7,832 nucleotides of DNA from Acidobacteriota bacterium (GCA_017860085.1 JAFNAJ010000109.1:1-7832), one strand, 5' to 3'; positions 1 through 6,603 are shown, counted from the stretch's first letter. Notes: generated from the letters alone by a model not told the origin. Translations and numbers: made by a program.

Positions 1-1
1 T

Positions 2-808
2 TCCGAGCCAGTGGTCGCCAAGCCGGCGGTTGAGTTGTCGCGGGCCAAGGCCGCGTTGGGGAGTCCCATCGACGTGACCTATCGTTTCACGGTGCCGGCA
101 GGCGCACCGAAGCTGACCGAGAACTACCGGGTGTTCGTCCATTTCGTGGACTCGAACGAAGAGCTGATGTGGACCGACGACCACGAGCCACCGGTGCCAA
201 CCTCAGCCTGGCAGCCCGGGCAGACGGTCGAGTACCGGCGCACCGTCTTCATCCCGATCTACCCGTACATCGGCGAGGCGGCGGTCCTCGTCGGCCTGTA
301 TCGCGCGGCAGACAACCGGCGCGCCGCTCTCGAAGGCGAAGACATCGGCCAGCGCGAGTACAAGGTTGCGACGCTCGAGCTGATGCCGCAGTCGGAGAAC
401 GTCTTCCTCATTTACAAGGACGGCTGGCAGCCGGCGGAGGTGGCGTCGGACAACGCTGCGATCGAGTGGCAGTGGACGAAGAAGGACGCGGTGATCACGT
501 TCCGCAATCCGAAGCGAGACGCCACGCTCTACATGCAGTTCGACGCGCGTGCTGACCTGTTCCCGGCACCGCAGAAGGTCACGGTGACGGTGAATGGGCA
601 GGTGGTCGACCAGTTCGACGCGAGCGCGCGCGATCCAGAGCTGCGCAAGGCCTCCGTGAGCGCGGCGCAATTCGGTTCCGCCGAGATGGCGGAGCTGCGG
701 ATCTCGGTCGACACCACGTTCGTGCCGGCAATGCTGCCCGGTTCGTCGATGAAGGACACCCGCGAGCTGGGGATCCGGGTGTACCACGTGTTTCTGGAGC
801 CGCGGTAG
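2..808 (+). CDS. C-terminal part of a beta-rich, probably exported protein of unknown function (5' end outside window)
   Basis: The reading frame is open from the first bases of the window to TAG at 806-808. A GTG at 11 is in frame, but it lacks a good ribosome binding site and the frame continues upstream, so I treat the gene as 5'-truncated by the window edge. The visible 268 or so residues look like two beta-sandwich modules. The first (about the first 130 residues) has alternating hydrophobic strands with motifs such as VFVHFVDSNEELMWTDDHEPP and a run ending IPIYPYIGEA. The second begins near GWQPAE, carries the short motif EWQWTKKDAVITF, and ends with a jelly-roll-like pattern (VTVTVNGQVVDQF, then RELGIRVYHVFLE). 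Such sandwiches occur in envelope and polysaccharide-associated proteins. There is no catalytic motif I can name and no membrane segment in the visible part. It lies 169 bases upstream of the secretion operon on the same strand, so co-function is possible but unproven. That it is a real coding gene is nearly certain; its function is unknown. Confidence 0.85.
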   Translation, partial: SEPVVAKPAVELSRAKAALGSPIDVTYRFTVPAGAPKLTENYRVFVHFVDSNEELMWTDDHEPPVPTSAWQPGQTVEYRRTVFIPIYPYIGEAAVLVGLYRAADNRRAALEGEDIGQREYKVATLELMPQSENVFLIYKDGWQPAEVASDNAAIEWQWTKKDAVITFRNPKRDATLYMQFDARADLFPAPQKVTVTVNGQVVDQFDASARDPELRKASVSAAQFGSAEMAELRISVDTTFVPAMLPGSSMKDTRELGIRVYHVFLEPR

Positions 809-977
809 GCCGCCGCGGGTGCGGAAATCGCACGGTGTGCGGGCCCCGCACACGGTTCTGCTGTAATTCCCGCCCCGACCTGTCCGATAATCCCTGTGAT
901 CCCCTTGCGCGGGCCTGCGTCGGGCGTGCGGCCCGGCACCGCCCCGGGGTGCGCCCGTCGCCACGCGGGGCGACTTC
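809..977. other. Intergenic region and probable leader of the secretion operon
   Basis: These 169 bases separate the upstream gene from gspF and are the only sizeable noncoding gap in the window. They contain a perfect inverted repeat at 835-853 and a second weak hairpin (GCACC at 936-940 with GGTGC at 948-952). A GATAAT hexamer at 886-891 resembles a sigma-70 -10 box, but no acceptable -35 box lies 16-18 bases upstream. The operon promoter probably lies here or further upstream. I cannot place it from the sequence. Confidence 0.45.
835..853 (+). terminator. Perfect GC-rich inverted repeat after the upstream gene; possible terminator-like hairpin or operator
   Basis: GTGTGCGGG and CCCGCACAC are perfect 9-base reverse complements around one base, starting 27 bases after the stop codon of the upstream gene. 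In RNA this would fold as a 7-base-pair stem with a five-base loop. The bases that follow (GGTTCTGCTG) are not a U-tract, so it is not a standard intrinsic terminator. It may slow or stop transcription, protect an mRNA 3' end, or bind a dimeric regulator. The symmetry is directly visible; the role is inference. Confidence 0.35.
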
Positions 978-2189
978 ATGGAATTCCACTGTCGACTGGC
1001 TACGCCGGCGGGTCGGGTCGTCGAGGAGGTGGTCGACGCCGAGAGCGAGGTTCGTCTGCGCCACGACCTGACGGCCAAGGGGCTGCTCGTGCTGTCGGTA
1101 CGGCCCAAGGGACTCGCCATCCGGGGCGCCGTGCCGATGACTCGCGGCAAGCGGGTTTCGACCCGGGATTTTCTCATCTTCAACCAGGAACTGGCGACGT
1201 TGCTCAAGGCCGGCATGCCGCTCATCCGGTCGCTCGACATCCTGCGGCAGCGGGTCGAGAATCCGAGGTTCCGGGCGGTCCTCGACGACATCCACGAGCA
1301 GGTCAAGGGCGGCGCCGCCCTGTCGGAGGCGTTCGAGGCGCACCGGGACCTGTTCCCGGGTGTCTACACGGCATCGCTCGTCGCAGGCGAAAAGAGTGGC
1401 GGGCTGGAGCAGGTGCTGCGCCGGTATGTCGCCTACGTTCGCGTGGTGAACAACCTCAAGCGGCGCACGCTTTCCGCCCTCGTTTACCCCGCGGTACTCC
1501 TGGTGCTCTCGGTGTTCGTCGTGGGGATCATCGTGTTCCAGGTCGTGCCGGCGTTTGCGGACTTCTACGCAACCTTCGATCGCGAGCTCCCGCTGAGCAC
1601 GCGCATCATCGTAGGGGTTTCGACCTTCGCGGTGAGGTATTGGCCCCTGGTGTTGATGGCGATCGCGGGCGTTTCGGTGGCCGTGTGGGCCTGGGGACGC
1701 CGGCCCGAGAACCGGGTTCTTCTCGACGGCTGGATCCTGCGGCTCCCCGTCGTCGGGCCGGGCGTGGCCAAGTTTGCGACGTCGCAGTTCGCACGGACCC
1801 TCTCGACGTTGCTGGGTGGGGGGATCCCGCTGGTGCAGGCCCTCGGGGTGACCGCGGGCGCCGTGGGCAACCGCTACCTGGCCGCAGAGTTGGCGGCCGT
1901 GGGGCATCGCGTGCGCGAGGGCGAAGCCATGGCCTCAGCCATGGCGGCGCGCGGCTCGTTTCAGGACGTGGCGATCAAGATGGTTGAGGTGGGTGAGGCC
2001 ACCGGCGCGCTGGGCGAGATGCTCTCGAGCCTCGGCGACTTCTACGATGAAGAGATCGAGACCACGGTCACACGATTCGTGGCCCTCGTGGAGCCGATGC
2101 TCCTGGTCCTCATGGGCATCATAATTGCTCTCTTGCTCCTGGCCCTGTACCTGCCGGTCTACCAGCTCTCGGCGACCGTCGGGCGCTGA
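978..2189 (+). CDS. gspF: GspF/PilC-family inner-membrane platform protein
   Basis: This 403-residue protein has the usual length for GspF/PilC, the polytopic inner-membrane protein that works with the assembly ATPase to extract pilin or pseudopilin subunits during fibre assembly. Two T2SSF repeats are visible, at about residues 66-189 and 270-391. The first starts at the typical FNQELATLLKAGMPL pattern and is echoed by FARTLSTLLGGGIPL in the second. A near match to the GspF signature lies at 162-192: RRTLSALVYP, a long hydrophobic stretch, then QVVP. Three membrane segments fit the family: about 168-192, 209-235 and 367-392. The N-terminal 60 residues form the small domain usual in longer family members (from MEFHCRLATPAG). 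The ATG at 978 has GGGG at 967-970 seven bases upstream, and it starts exactly where family members begin. It is the first gene of the tight cluster, ten bases before the likely gspE start. Family membership is very sure; the GspF versus PilC label depends on what the machine does. Confidence 0.96.
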   Translation: MEFHCRLATPAGRVVEEVVDAESEVRLRHDLTAKGLLVLSVRPKGLAIRGAVPMTRGKRVSTRDFLIFNQELATLLKAGMPLIRSLDILRQRVENPRFRAVLDDIHEQVKGGAALSEAFEAHRDLFPGVYTASLVAGEKSGGLEQVLRRYVAYVRVVNNLKRRTLSALVYPAVLLVLSVFVVGIIVFQVVPAFADFYATFDRELPLSTRIIVGVSTFAVRYWPLVLMAIAGVSVAVWAWGRRPENRVLLDGWILRLPVVGPGVAKFATSQFARTLSTLLGGGIPLVQALGVTAGAVGNRYLAAELAAVGHRVREGEAMASAMAARGSFQDVAIKMVEVGEATGALGEMLSSLGDFYDEEIETTVTRFVALVEPMLLVLMGIIIALLLLALYLPVYQLSATVGR

Positions 2190-2194
2190 TGAGG
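2189..2194 (+). promoter_or_regulatory. Shine-Dalgarno-like site supporting a TTG start for gspE
   Basis: ATGAGG sits directly after (and one base into) the gspF stop codon, five bases ahead of an in-frame TTG at 2200-2202. The downstream in-frame ATG at 2245 has only GC-rich, G-poor-in-runs sequence upstream and no recognisable site. This contrast decides the start assigned to gspE and suggests coupling to gspF translation. Confidence 0.5.
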
Positions 2195-2199
2195 CATCA

Positions 2200-3894
2200 T
2201 TGACCCCACCTTCCACTGACCGGAACGGCACGCGCGACGACGCGATGGAACCGCAGATTCCGCCCGATCCGGCCGACCTCTACCACGTAACGCCCGAGAC
2301 CGTCGACGAGCAGGTGGCGGTCGAATCTGCGGCCGCCAAGCGCCTGGCCGAGCGTTACCGGCTCGAGTTCGTCGACATGGCGGATTTCCGGATCGACCAG
2401 CAGCTGTTCCGGTCGATCCCGGCCGACCTGATGCTGCGATACGGCTTCGTCCCGTATCGCAAGGAGGGCGACACTCTCGTCATTGTCGTGTCAGATCCGA
2501 CGGATCTGCCGCTGATCGACGAACTGGCGCTGTTGCTGGGAACACCGCTCAAGGTCACGGTCGGCGCGCCGTCGGCCATCCAGGGCATGCTCAAGAAGAG
2601 CGAGAGCTCTCAGCGGGTGCTCGAGGATGCGACGGAGGGCTTCAGGCTCCAGTTGCTCAAGGAAGACGAGTCGGGGGAGGACAACCTCACCGTCGAGAGG
2701 CTCACCAGCGACATCAGCCCCGTCATCCGCCTGGTCGACTCGATGATCTTCACCGCCATTCAGCGGCGGGCGAGCGACGTCCACATCGAGACCCAGGACG
2801 ACGCGGTGCACGTCAAGTACCGCATCGACGGCGTGCTCCAGCCGGCCATGCGACCGATCGACAAGCGTTTTCACAGTTCGATCGTCTCGCGCATCAAGGT
2901 GATGGCCGAACTCGACATCGCCGAGAAGCGTGTGCCACAGGACGGGCGGTTCAAGCTGCGTGTTCGGGGCAAGACCATCGACTTTCGCGTCTCGATCATG
3001 CCGAGCGTCCACGGCGAGGACGCGGTCATCCGCATCCTCGACAAGGAGTCGATCAGCGAGCAGTTCCACGAACTGCGGCTCGACATCCTCGGGTTCCCGG
3101 ACGCTGAGCTCAAGCGGTTCCGCAAGTTCATCGCCGAGCCCTACGGCATGGTCCTCGTGACGGGACCGACCGGGAGCGGAAAGACGACGACCCTCTACGG
3201 CGCGCTCTCCGAAATCAAGTCCCCGGAGGACAAGATCATCACCATCGAGGACCCGGTGGAGTATCAGCTCAGGGGCATCACGCAGATCCCCATCAACGAG
3301 AAGAAGGGGCTGACGTTCGCCCGGGGCCTGCGGTCGATCCTGCGGCACGATCCCGACAAGATCATGGTGGGTGAAATCCGCGACGCAGAGACCGCGCAGA
3401 TTGCCATCAACTCGGCGCTGACCGGGCACCTCGTGTTCACGACCGTGCACGCCAACAACGTGGTGGACGTGCTCGGGCGCTTCCTGAACATGGGCGTCGA
3501 GCCGTACCAGTTCGTGTCGGCACTCAATTGCGTCCTCGCCCAGCGCCTGGTTCGCGTCATCTGCCCTGACTGCAAGCGTCCCACCCGCCACGACCGTCGG
3601 ACCTTGGTTGAGTCGGGCCTCGACCCGGCGCTGGCCGACACGCATGTCTTTCACGAAGGGGCGGGCTGCATCGAGTGCAGCGGCACCGGGTACAAGGGCC
3701 GCACGGCCATCTGCGAACTGCTCGGCCTGAGCGATCGCATCCGGGAGATGATCCTCAACCGGCGTCCCAACTCCGAAATCAAGCGGGGCGCGCGCGAAGA
3801 GGGAATGCGCTTCCTGCGGGAGTGCGCCGTCGAGCGCGTGATGGAGGGCATGACGACGCTGCGCGAGATCAACAAGGTGACGTTCGTGGAATGA
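2200..3894 (+). CDS. gspE: GspE/PilB-family assembly ATPase
   Basis: Cytoplasmic hexameric ATPase that powers pseudopilin or pilin polymerisation with GspF. Numbering from TTG 2200 gives 564 residues, normal for the family. An N-terminal MshEN/T2SSE_N-type domain spans about 44-165. The N2E domain follows, with RRASDVHIE at 189-197. All core motifs are intact: Walker A GPTGSGKT at 322-329, the Asp box IEDPVE at 349-354, the GspE signature LRHDPDKIMVGEIRD at 381-395 (containing Walker B), and the His box TGHLVFTTVHANN from 408. A tetracysteine zinc site of the GspE/PilB type is present: C455 and C458, then C490 and C493. This argues for an assembly ATPase and against a PilT-type retraction ATPase. 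Start choice: the TTG has a good ribosome site; ATG 2245 would give 549 residues and keep every domain. The frame also stays open upstream to 2125 inside gspF, but that part reads as out-of-frame gspF. The stop overlaps the next gene's start in ATGA at 3891-3894. Confidence 0.96.
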   Translation: MTPPSTDRNGTRDDAMEPQIPPDPADLYHVTPETVDEQVAVESAAAKRLAERYRLEFVDMADFRIDQQLFRSIPADLMLRYGFVPYRKEGDTLVIVVSDPTDLPLIDELALLLGTPLKVTVGAPSAIQGMLKKSESSQRVLEDATEGFRLQLLKEDESGEDNLTVERLTSDISPVIRLVDSMIFTAIQRRASDVHIETQDDAVHVKYRIDGVLQPAMRPIDKRFHSSIVSRIKVMAELDIAEKRVPQDGRFKLRVRGKTIDFRVSIMPSVHGEDAVIRILDKESISEQFHELRLDILGFPDAELKRFRKFIAEPYGMVLVTGPTGSGKTTTLYGALSEIKSPEDKIITIEDPVEYQLRGITQIPINEKKGLTFARGLRSILRHDPDKIMVGEIRDAETAQIAINSALTGHLVFTTVHANNVVDVLGRFLNMGVEPYQFVSALNCVLAQRLVRVICPDCKRPTRHDRRTLVESGLDPALADTHVFHEGAGCIECSGTGYKGRTAICELLGLSDRIREMILNRRPNSEIKRGAREEGMRFLRECAVERVMEGMTTLREINKVTFVE

Positions 3895-4853
3895 GACGCG
3901 TGCTGCAACGGCTGCTCGACTCCTTCGGCTCGTCGGCGCACACCGGCCTGGAGATCACCTCCGCCGGCGTATGCGGCGTGTCAGTGGCTCGAGGCAGGTC
4001 GACGCGCGTCACGGGCATGGCGTGGGAGCCGCTAGCGCCGGGCGTCGTCAGGCCGGCGGCCGCCGAGCCCAACGTGCTCGACGCGGTGGCGCTTCGTGCG
4101 GCGGTCGAACGGGTGCTCGAACGACTCGGCAGCCCCCGGCGGATCGCGCTGGTCGTGCCGGATGCCGCCGGCAAGGTGTCGATCCTGAATCTCGAGTCCA
4201 TCCCGAAGCGACGGGTCGAGGTTGAGCAGGTCGTTCGCTGGCAGATTGGGAAGGCGGTCCCGTTCCCTGTCGAGACGGCGCAAGTGGCGTGGACGGAGGG
4301 CAGTGGCCCGGGTGAAAACGGGCATCGGCTGCTCGTGGTCGTCATGCGCCGCGACGTCGTTGAGGAATACGAGTCGGTCTGTCGCGACGCCGGCGCCCAC
4401 GCCGGCATCGTCGGGCTGTCCACCTTCGACGTGGTGAATGCCGTCCTGGGCGCGCAGCCGAACCGCGGCCCAGCCTCCGGCGCCGTCGAGCAGGCGTGGA
4501 TGCTCGTGCATCTGGCACCCGAGTCGACGAGCCTCGCGATCGTCAGGGGTGGTCGGCCGATCTTCTACAGGAGCCGAGCGGGCTCGGCCGAGAGCGAGGT
4601 GGTCGACGCCATTCACCAGTCGGCGATGTACTTTGAGGACCGGCTCGGGGGCGGCGGCTTCGACCGGCTGTTGGCGCACGTGTCTGGCGACTTGGCGGCC
4701 CCCAACGCCCTGTGGAGCACGGTCGAGTCGCGCCTGGGGATGACGGTTGAGATGGTCGACCCGCGCCTCGTCGTCGACTTCGGCGTGCAGGACGTTGACC
4801 GCGCGCGTGTGGCGGCCGCAACCGCGCCCGTGGGCGTCTTGCTGAGAGGCTGA
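3891..4853 (+). CDS. pilM: PilM-like (GspL cytoplasmic-domain-like) actin-fold protein
   Basis: Predicted 320-residue soluble protein placed between the assembly ATPase and a PilN-like protein, where PilM is expected. PilM is an actin-fold cytoplasmic protein that binds the N-terminal tail of PilN and couples the alignment complex to the ATPase; it corresponds to the cytoplasmic half of GspL. Visible matches are the N-terminal beta-hairpin pattern TGLEITSAGVCGVSVARG (18-35), the RWQIGKAVPFP motif (116-126) that resembles the PilM RWQ...PF region, and a late helix-strand segment IHQSAMYFEDRLGGGGFDRLL (241-261). No membrane segment is seen. The nucleotide-binding motifs look altered: the usual G-x-D-x-G near the start reads GLEIT, and the expected LSGG-like loop reads HVSGD (263-267). 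The ATG at 3891 overlaps the gspE stop by four bases, indicating translational coupling. The frame is open further upstream inside gspE, but that stretch is out-of-frame gspE. Similarity is moderate, so PilM-like is the safest label. Confidence 0.8.
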   Translation: MRRVLQRLLDSFGSSAHTGLEITSAGVCGVSVARGRSTRVTGMAWEPLAPGVVRPAAAEPNVLDAVALRAAVERVLERLGSPRRIALVVPDAAGKVSILNLESIPKRRVEVEQVVRWQIGKAVPFPVETAQVAWTEGSGPGENGHRLLVVVMRRDVVEEYESVCRDAGAHAGIVGLSTFDVVNAVLGAQPNRGPASGAVEQAWMLVHLAPESTSLAIVRGGRPIFYRSRAGSAESEVVDAIHQSAMYFEDRLGGGGFDRLLAHVSGDLAAPNALWSTVESRLGMTVEMVDPRLVVDFGVQDVDRARVAAATAPVGVLLRG

Positions 4854-4856
4854 CCG

Positions 4857-5453
4857 ATGTTGCGGCTCAACCTCTCGACCCGCCCGTTCTACAACGAGGG
4901 ACTCGTCCGCCTCGCGCTGGGCATGGTGGGGGCGGTGCTGGTGGCGGCTCTGGTGTTCAGCGGCCGCGACGTCAGCCGGCTCACCACGCGGCGCGGGGCG
5001 TTGCACGCGCGTATCACGGCTGCGGAGCAGGCCGTCGCCGCTGCCGAATCGAGCAGGCGCAGTCTCGAAAGCGAGGCGAAACAGGCGGACCTCGACGCGA
5101 TCCGGCGGTCGGCGGCCGAGGTGAACTCGGTGATCGAGGAACGAGTGTTCTCGTGGACGGCGCTGCTCAATGACGTGACGGAGCAGCTGCCGCCCGGGGT
5201 GCGGCTCGTGGCCGTGAAGCCGGCACGCACCGAGGCCGAAACGAAGGTCGCGATGATCGTGCGCGGACGATCCAACGCCGACATCGAACAGTTCCTGACG
5301 CGGTTGGAGGCCACCGGGCACTTCCGCGAGGGCCTCGTCAACGAGGGCGAGCTGGACGACGATGGGACATTGCGCGTGACGCTGACGATTTTCTACGTGG
5401 CGCCGCCCTATGAGGGTGCGGAGTCGAGCGGAGAGCAGGGAACCACCCCATGA
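4857..5453 (+). CDS. pilN: PilN-like inner-membrane alignment protein
   Basis: A 198-residue bitopic protein with the PilN layout. It has a short cytoplasmic tail LRLNLSTRPFYNEG (2-15), one membrane segment (about 17-34), a charged and alanine-rich probable coiled coil (about 40-75), and a periplasmic alpha/beta domain (about 95-180) containing LPPGVRLVAVKPAR and TLRVTLTIFYV. PilN tails normally carry an INLLP-type motif that docks into PilM; here the tail reads LNLSTRP. It corresponds to the membrane and periplasmic part of GspL. The ATG follows the pilM stop by three bases and has GAGAGG (4844-4849) seven bases upstream, so the start is well supported. Its stop overlaps the next start in ATGA at 5450-5453. 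It most likely forms a heterodimer with the next gene product. Confidence is high for the architecture and somewhat lower for the exact family name. Confidence 0.85.
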   Translation: MLRLNLSTRPFYNEGLVRLALGMVGAVLVAALVFSGRDVSRLTTRRGALHARITAAEQAVAAAESSRRSLESEAKQADLDAIRRSAAEVNSVIEERVFSWTALLNDVTEQLPPGVRLVAVKPARTEAETKVAMIVRGRSNADIEQFLTRLEATGHFREGLVNEGELDDDGTLRVTLTIFYVAPPYEGAESSGEQGTTP

Positions 5454-6019
5454 TCTGGCTGCGGCGGGTGCTCGTCGAGAACCGGGTGTGGTTCCTGCTG
5501 GTGCTGGCGGCCCTCGTGTTGAACGTGGCGGCCTACGCCATCGTCACGCCGCTCAAGACGACGGTCGAGGCAGCCGAGGGACGAGCGAGCGCGCTCGACG
5601 CGCGACTGCGAGACGCGCAGGCGAGCGAGCGGCGTGCGCGGGCAACGCTCGAGAGCGAGGTCAAAGCCAGTGCGGACCTCGAGCGATTCAAGGGCGAGAT
5701 CCTTCCCGACGACCAGGCCGCGGCTCGACGGTTGCTGCACGTCCGCCTGGTCGAACTCGCCGAGCGGTATGACCTGTCGTTCGACCGTCAGACGCTCACG
5801 CAGACCACCGATCGCCAGCGGGAGCTGACGCGCCTCGACGTGTCGATCGTGCTCGTTGGCGACTACGCCGCCGTGCGGCAGTTCGTGCACGCGATCGAGA
5901 GCGGCGACGACTTTCTGGTCATCTCCGAACTTGGCCTGAGCCAGCCCAGGGACATCGACCGCCTCGTGGAGCTCGCCCTGCGCGTCTCGACGTACTACAA
6001 GGGACACGATGCAGGCTAA
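5450..6019 (+). CDS. pilO: PilO/GspM-like inner-membrane alignment protein
   Basis: A 189-residue bitopic protein: a short cytoplasmic start with MIWLRRVLVENR, one membrane segment (about 13-33), a highly charged coiled coil (about 37-80; ALDARLRDAQASERRARATL), and a C-terminal ferredoxin-like domain (about 85-185). That domain includes the typical PilO/GspM stretch LDVSIVLVGDYAAVRQFVHAIE, followed by LVISELGLSQ. This matches PilO and the GspM subtype b group, partners of PilN in the inner-membrane alignment ring. The start codon overlaps the pilN stop by four bases, without a strong ribosome site of its own, so translation probably depends on coupling. Its stop TAA lies inside the next gene, an 11-base overlap. 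Position, size and domain order make the assignment firm. Confidence 0.87.
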   Translation: MIWLRRVLVENRVWFLLVLAALVLNVAAYAIVTPLKTTVEAAEGRASALDARLRDAQASERRARATLESEVKASADLERFKGEILPDDQAAARRLLHVRLVELAERYDLSFDRQTLTQTTDRQRELTRLDVSIVLVGDYAAVRQFVHAIESGDDFLVISELGLSQPRDIDRLVELALRVSTYYKGHDAG

Positions 6020-6584
6020 GGAGCGGCGCCGGCTCTGGGTTCTCGTGGCACTGCTGGTCGTGCTCGCGGCGGTCGTGTGGTACCAGTTGGGCAACGCCAT
6101 CCCGGCCGGCTCCACGGCGGCGGGGCCGCCGGGGGGGAGCCGGGCGCCGGGACCGCGCGTCCCCGGGCAGGCCGGCTCGGCATCGGAGGCCGGGCCCGTG
6201 GTCGTAGACCTGGCGTGGCTCGACCGCCCGCGCCCGGAACCGATAACTGGGAAGAGGGATCCGTTCGCCTTCGGGGGCAGCCCTGAGACGCAAGAGCCTC
6301 CGGCGGGGGGTGTCGGCCCGGCGGTTGAGATGCAGCCCGAGTTGCCCGAGGGGCCGCCAGAGCCGCCGCCCCCGCCGCCGATCCCGTACCGGTTCATCGG
6401 TGTCCTCGACGCGCCGGGTGCGGGGCGGGTGGCCGTGCTGAGCGACGGGCGGTTCGTGTACCACGGTCGCGAAGGGGATATCATCGATGGGCGTTACCGG
6501 CTGGTGTCGGTGACGAGTTCGTCGGTGCAGGTGGAGTACCTCGACGGGCGGGGGCGGCAGACGCTCCGGCTTTCGGGCTCATGA
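6009..6584 (+). CDS. pilP: PilP/GspC-like periplasmic bridge protein
   Basis: A 191-residue protein expected to link the inner-membrane complex to the secretin. It starts with positively charged residues and a membrane anchor (about 9-26) with no lipobox; PilP is usually a lipoprotein, whereas GspC has an uncleaved membrane anchor, so here it looks more like GspC. A long linker rich in Gly, Pro and Ala follows (about 30-125), interrupted by KRDPFAF (82-88), which resembles the RDPF motif of PilP, and ending with six consecutive prolines (119-124). The C-terminal small beta domain (about 127-190; YRFIGVLDA, VFVYHGREGD-like turn, YRLVSVTSSSVQVEYLDG) matches the GspC homology region / PilP fold. 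No PDZ or coiled-coil end is present, unlike many classical GspC proteins. The ATG at 6009 overlaps pilO by 11 bases and has AAGGGA upstream. Exact family name is uncertain; role from fold and gene position is well supported. Confidence 0.8.
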   Translation: MQAKERRRLWVLVALLVVLAAVVWYQLGNAIPAGSTAAGPPGGSRAPGPRVPGQAGSASEAGPVVVDLAWLDRPRPEPITGKRDPFAFGGSPETQEPPAGGVGPAVEMQPELPEGPPEPPPPPPIPYRFIGVLDAPGAGRVAVLSDGRFVYHGREGDIIDGRYRLVSVTSSSVQVEYLDGRGRQTLRLSGS

Positions 6585-6589
6585 GCCCG
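6574..6589 (+). repeat. 16-base perfect palindrome across the pilP-like stop codon
   Basis: CGGGCTCATGAGCCCG equals its own reverse complement. It covers the TGA stop (6582-6584) of the bridge-protein gene and ends 17 bases before the secretin start at 6607. As RNA it could form a six-base-pair GC-rich stem with a CAUG loop just ahead of the secretin ribosome site. No U-tract follows, so it is not a terminator. Role unknown: translation or mRNA stability control, or a protein-binding site. Confidence 0.4.
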
Positions 6590-6595
6590 CGGAAC

Positions 6596-6603
6596 GAAGG
6601 GGG
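6596..6603 (+). promoter_or_regulatory. Strong ribosome binding site deciding the GTG start of the secretin gene
   Basis: GAAGGGGG lies three to six bases ahead of GTG 6607. No in-frame ATG occurs before the TPR-like region (first at about codon 81), and only the GTG start yields a complete lipoprotein signal peptide. This is the most purine-rich ribosome site in the window. Confidence 0.65.

Noticed and set aside
886..891. GATAAT as a sigma-70 -10 box for the operon
   Set aside because: No acceptable -35 hexamer at 16-18 bases spacing and no extended -10 TG in the right place, so a promoter call is not supported.
936..952. Small hairpin GCACC/GGTGC before gspF
   Set aside because: Five-base arms in a very GC-rich leader are too common to support a regulatory element or riboswitch.
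203..1907. Long minus-strand open frames (for example 203-1306 and 579-1907)
   Set aside because: They lie opposite well-supported genes, read as Arg/His/Pro-rich low-quality protein without domains, and are the usual by-product of high GC content and codon bias.
1926..1945. Two GCCATGGC octamers twelve bases apart
   Set aside because: They lie within an Ala/Met/Ser-rich stretch of gspF and are explained by repeated Ala-Met codons.
2491..3654. Minus-strand open frame of 387 codons opposite gspE
   Set aside because: It mirrors the conserved ATPase codons; the product is rich in Asp, Val, Leu, His and Arg repeats with no recognisable fold, while the plus strand carries all GspE motifs.
4573..4588. 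Inverted repeat GCCGAGC-GG-GCTCGGC inside the pilM-like gene
   Set aside because: Short GC-rich symmetry inside a coding region is expected by chance here, and it is not near a start, stop or gene junction.
1026..4610. Shared 15-mer GAGGTGGTCGACGCC at 1026-1040 (gspF) and 4596-4610 (pilM)
   Set aside because: Both copies encode EVVDA-like peptides using favoured codons in unrelated genes; it reads as chance and codon bias, not as a functional repeat.
4032..5321. Minus-strand open frame of 429 codons opposite pilM and pilN
   Set aside because: It crosses the junction of two coupled plus-strand genes and has no signal, domain or plausible start context.
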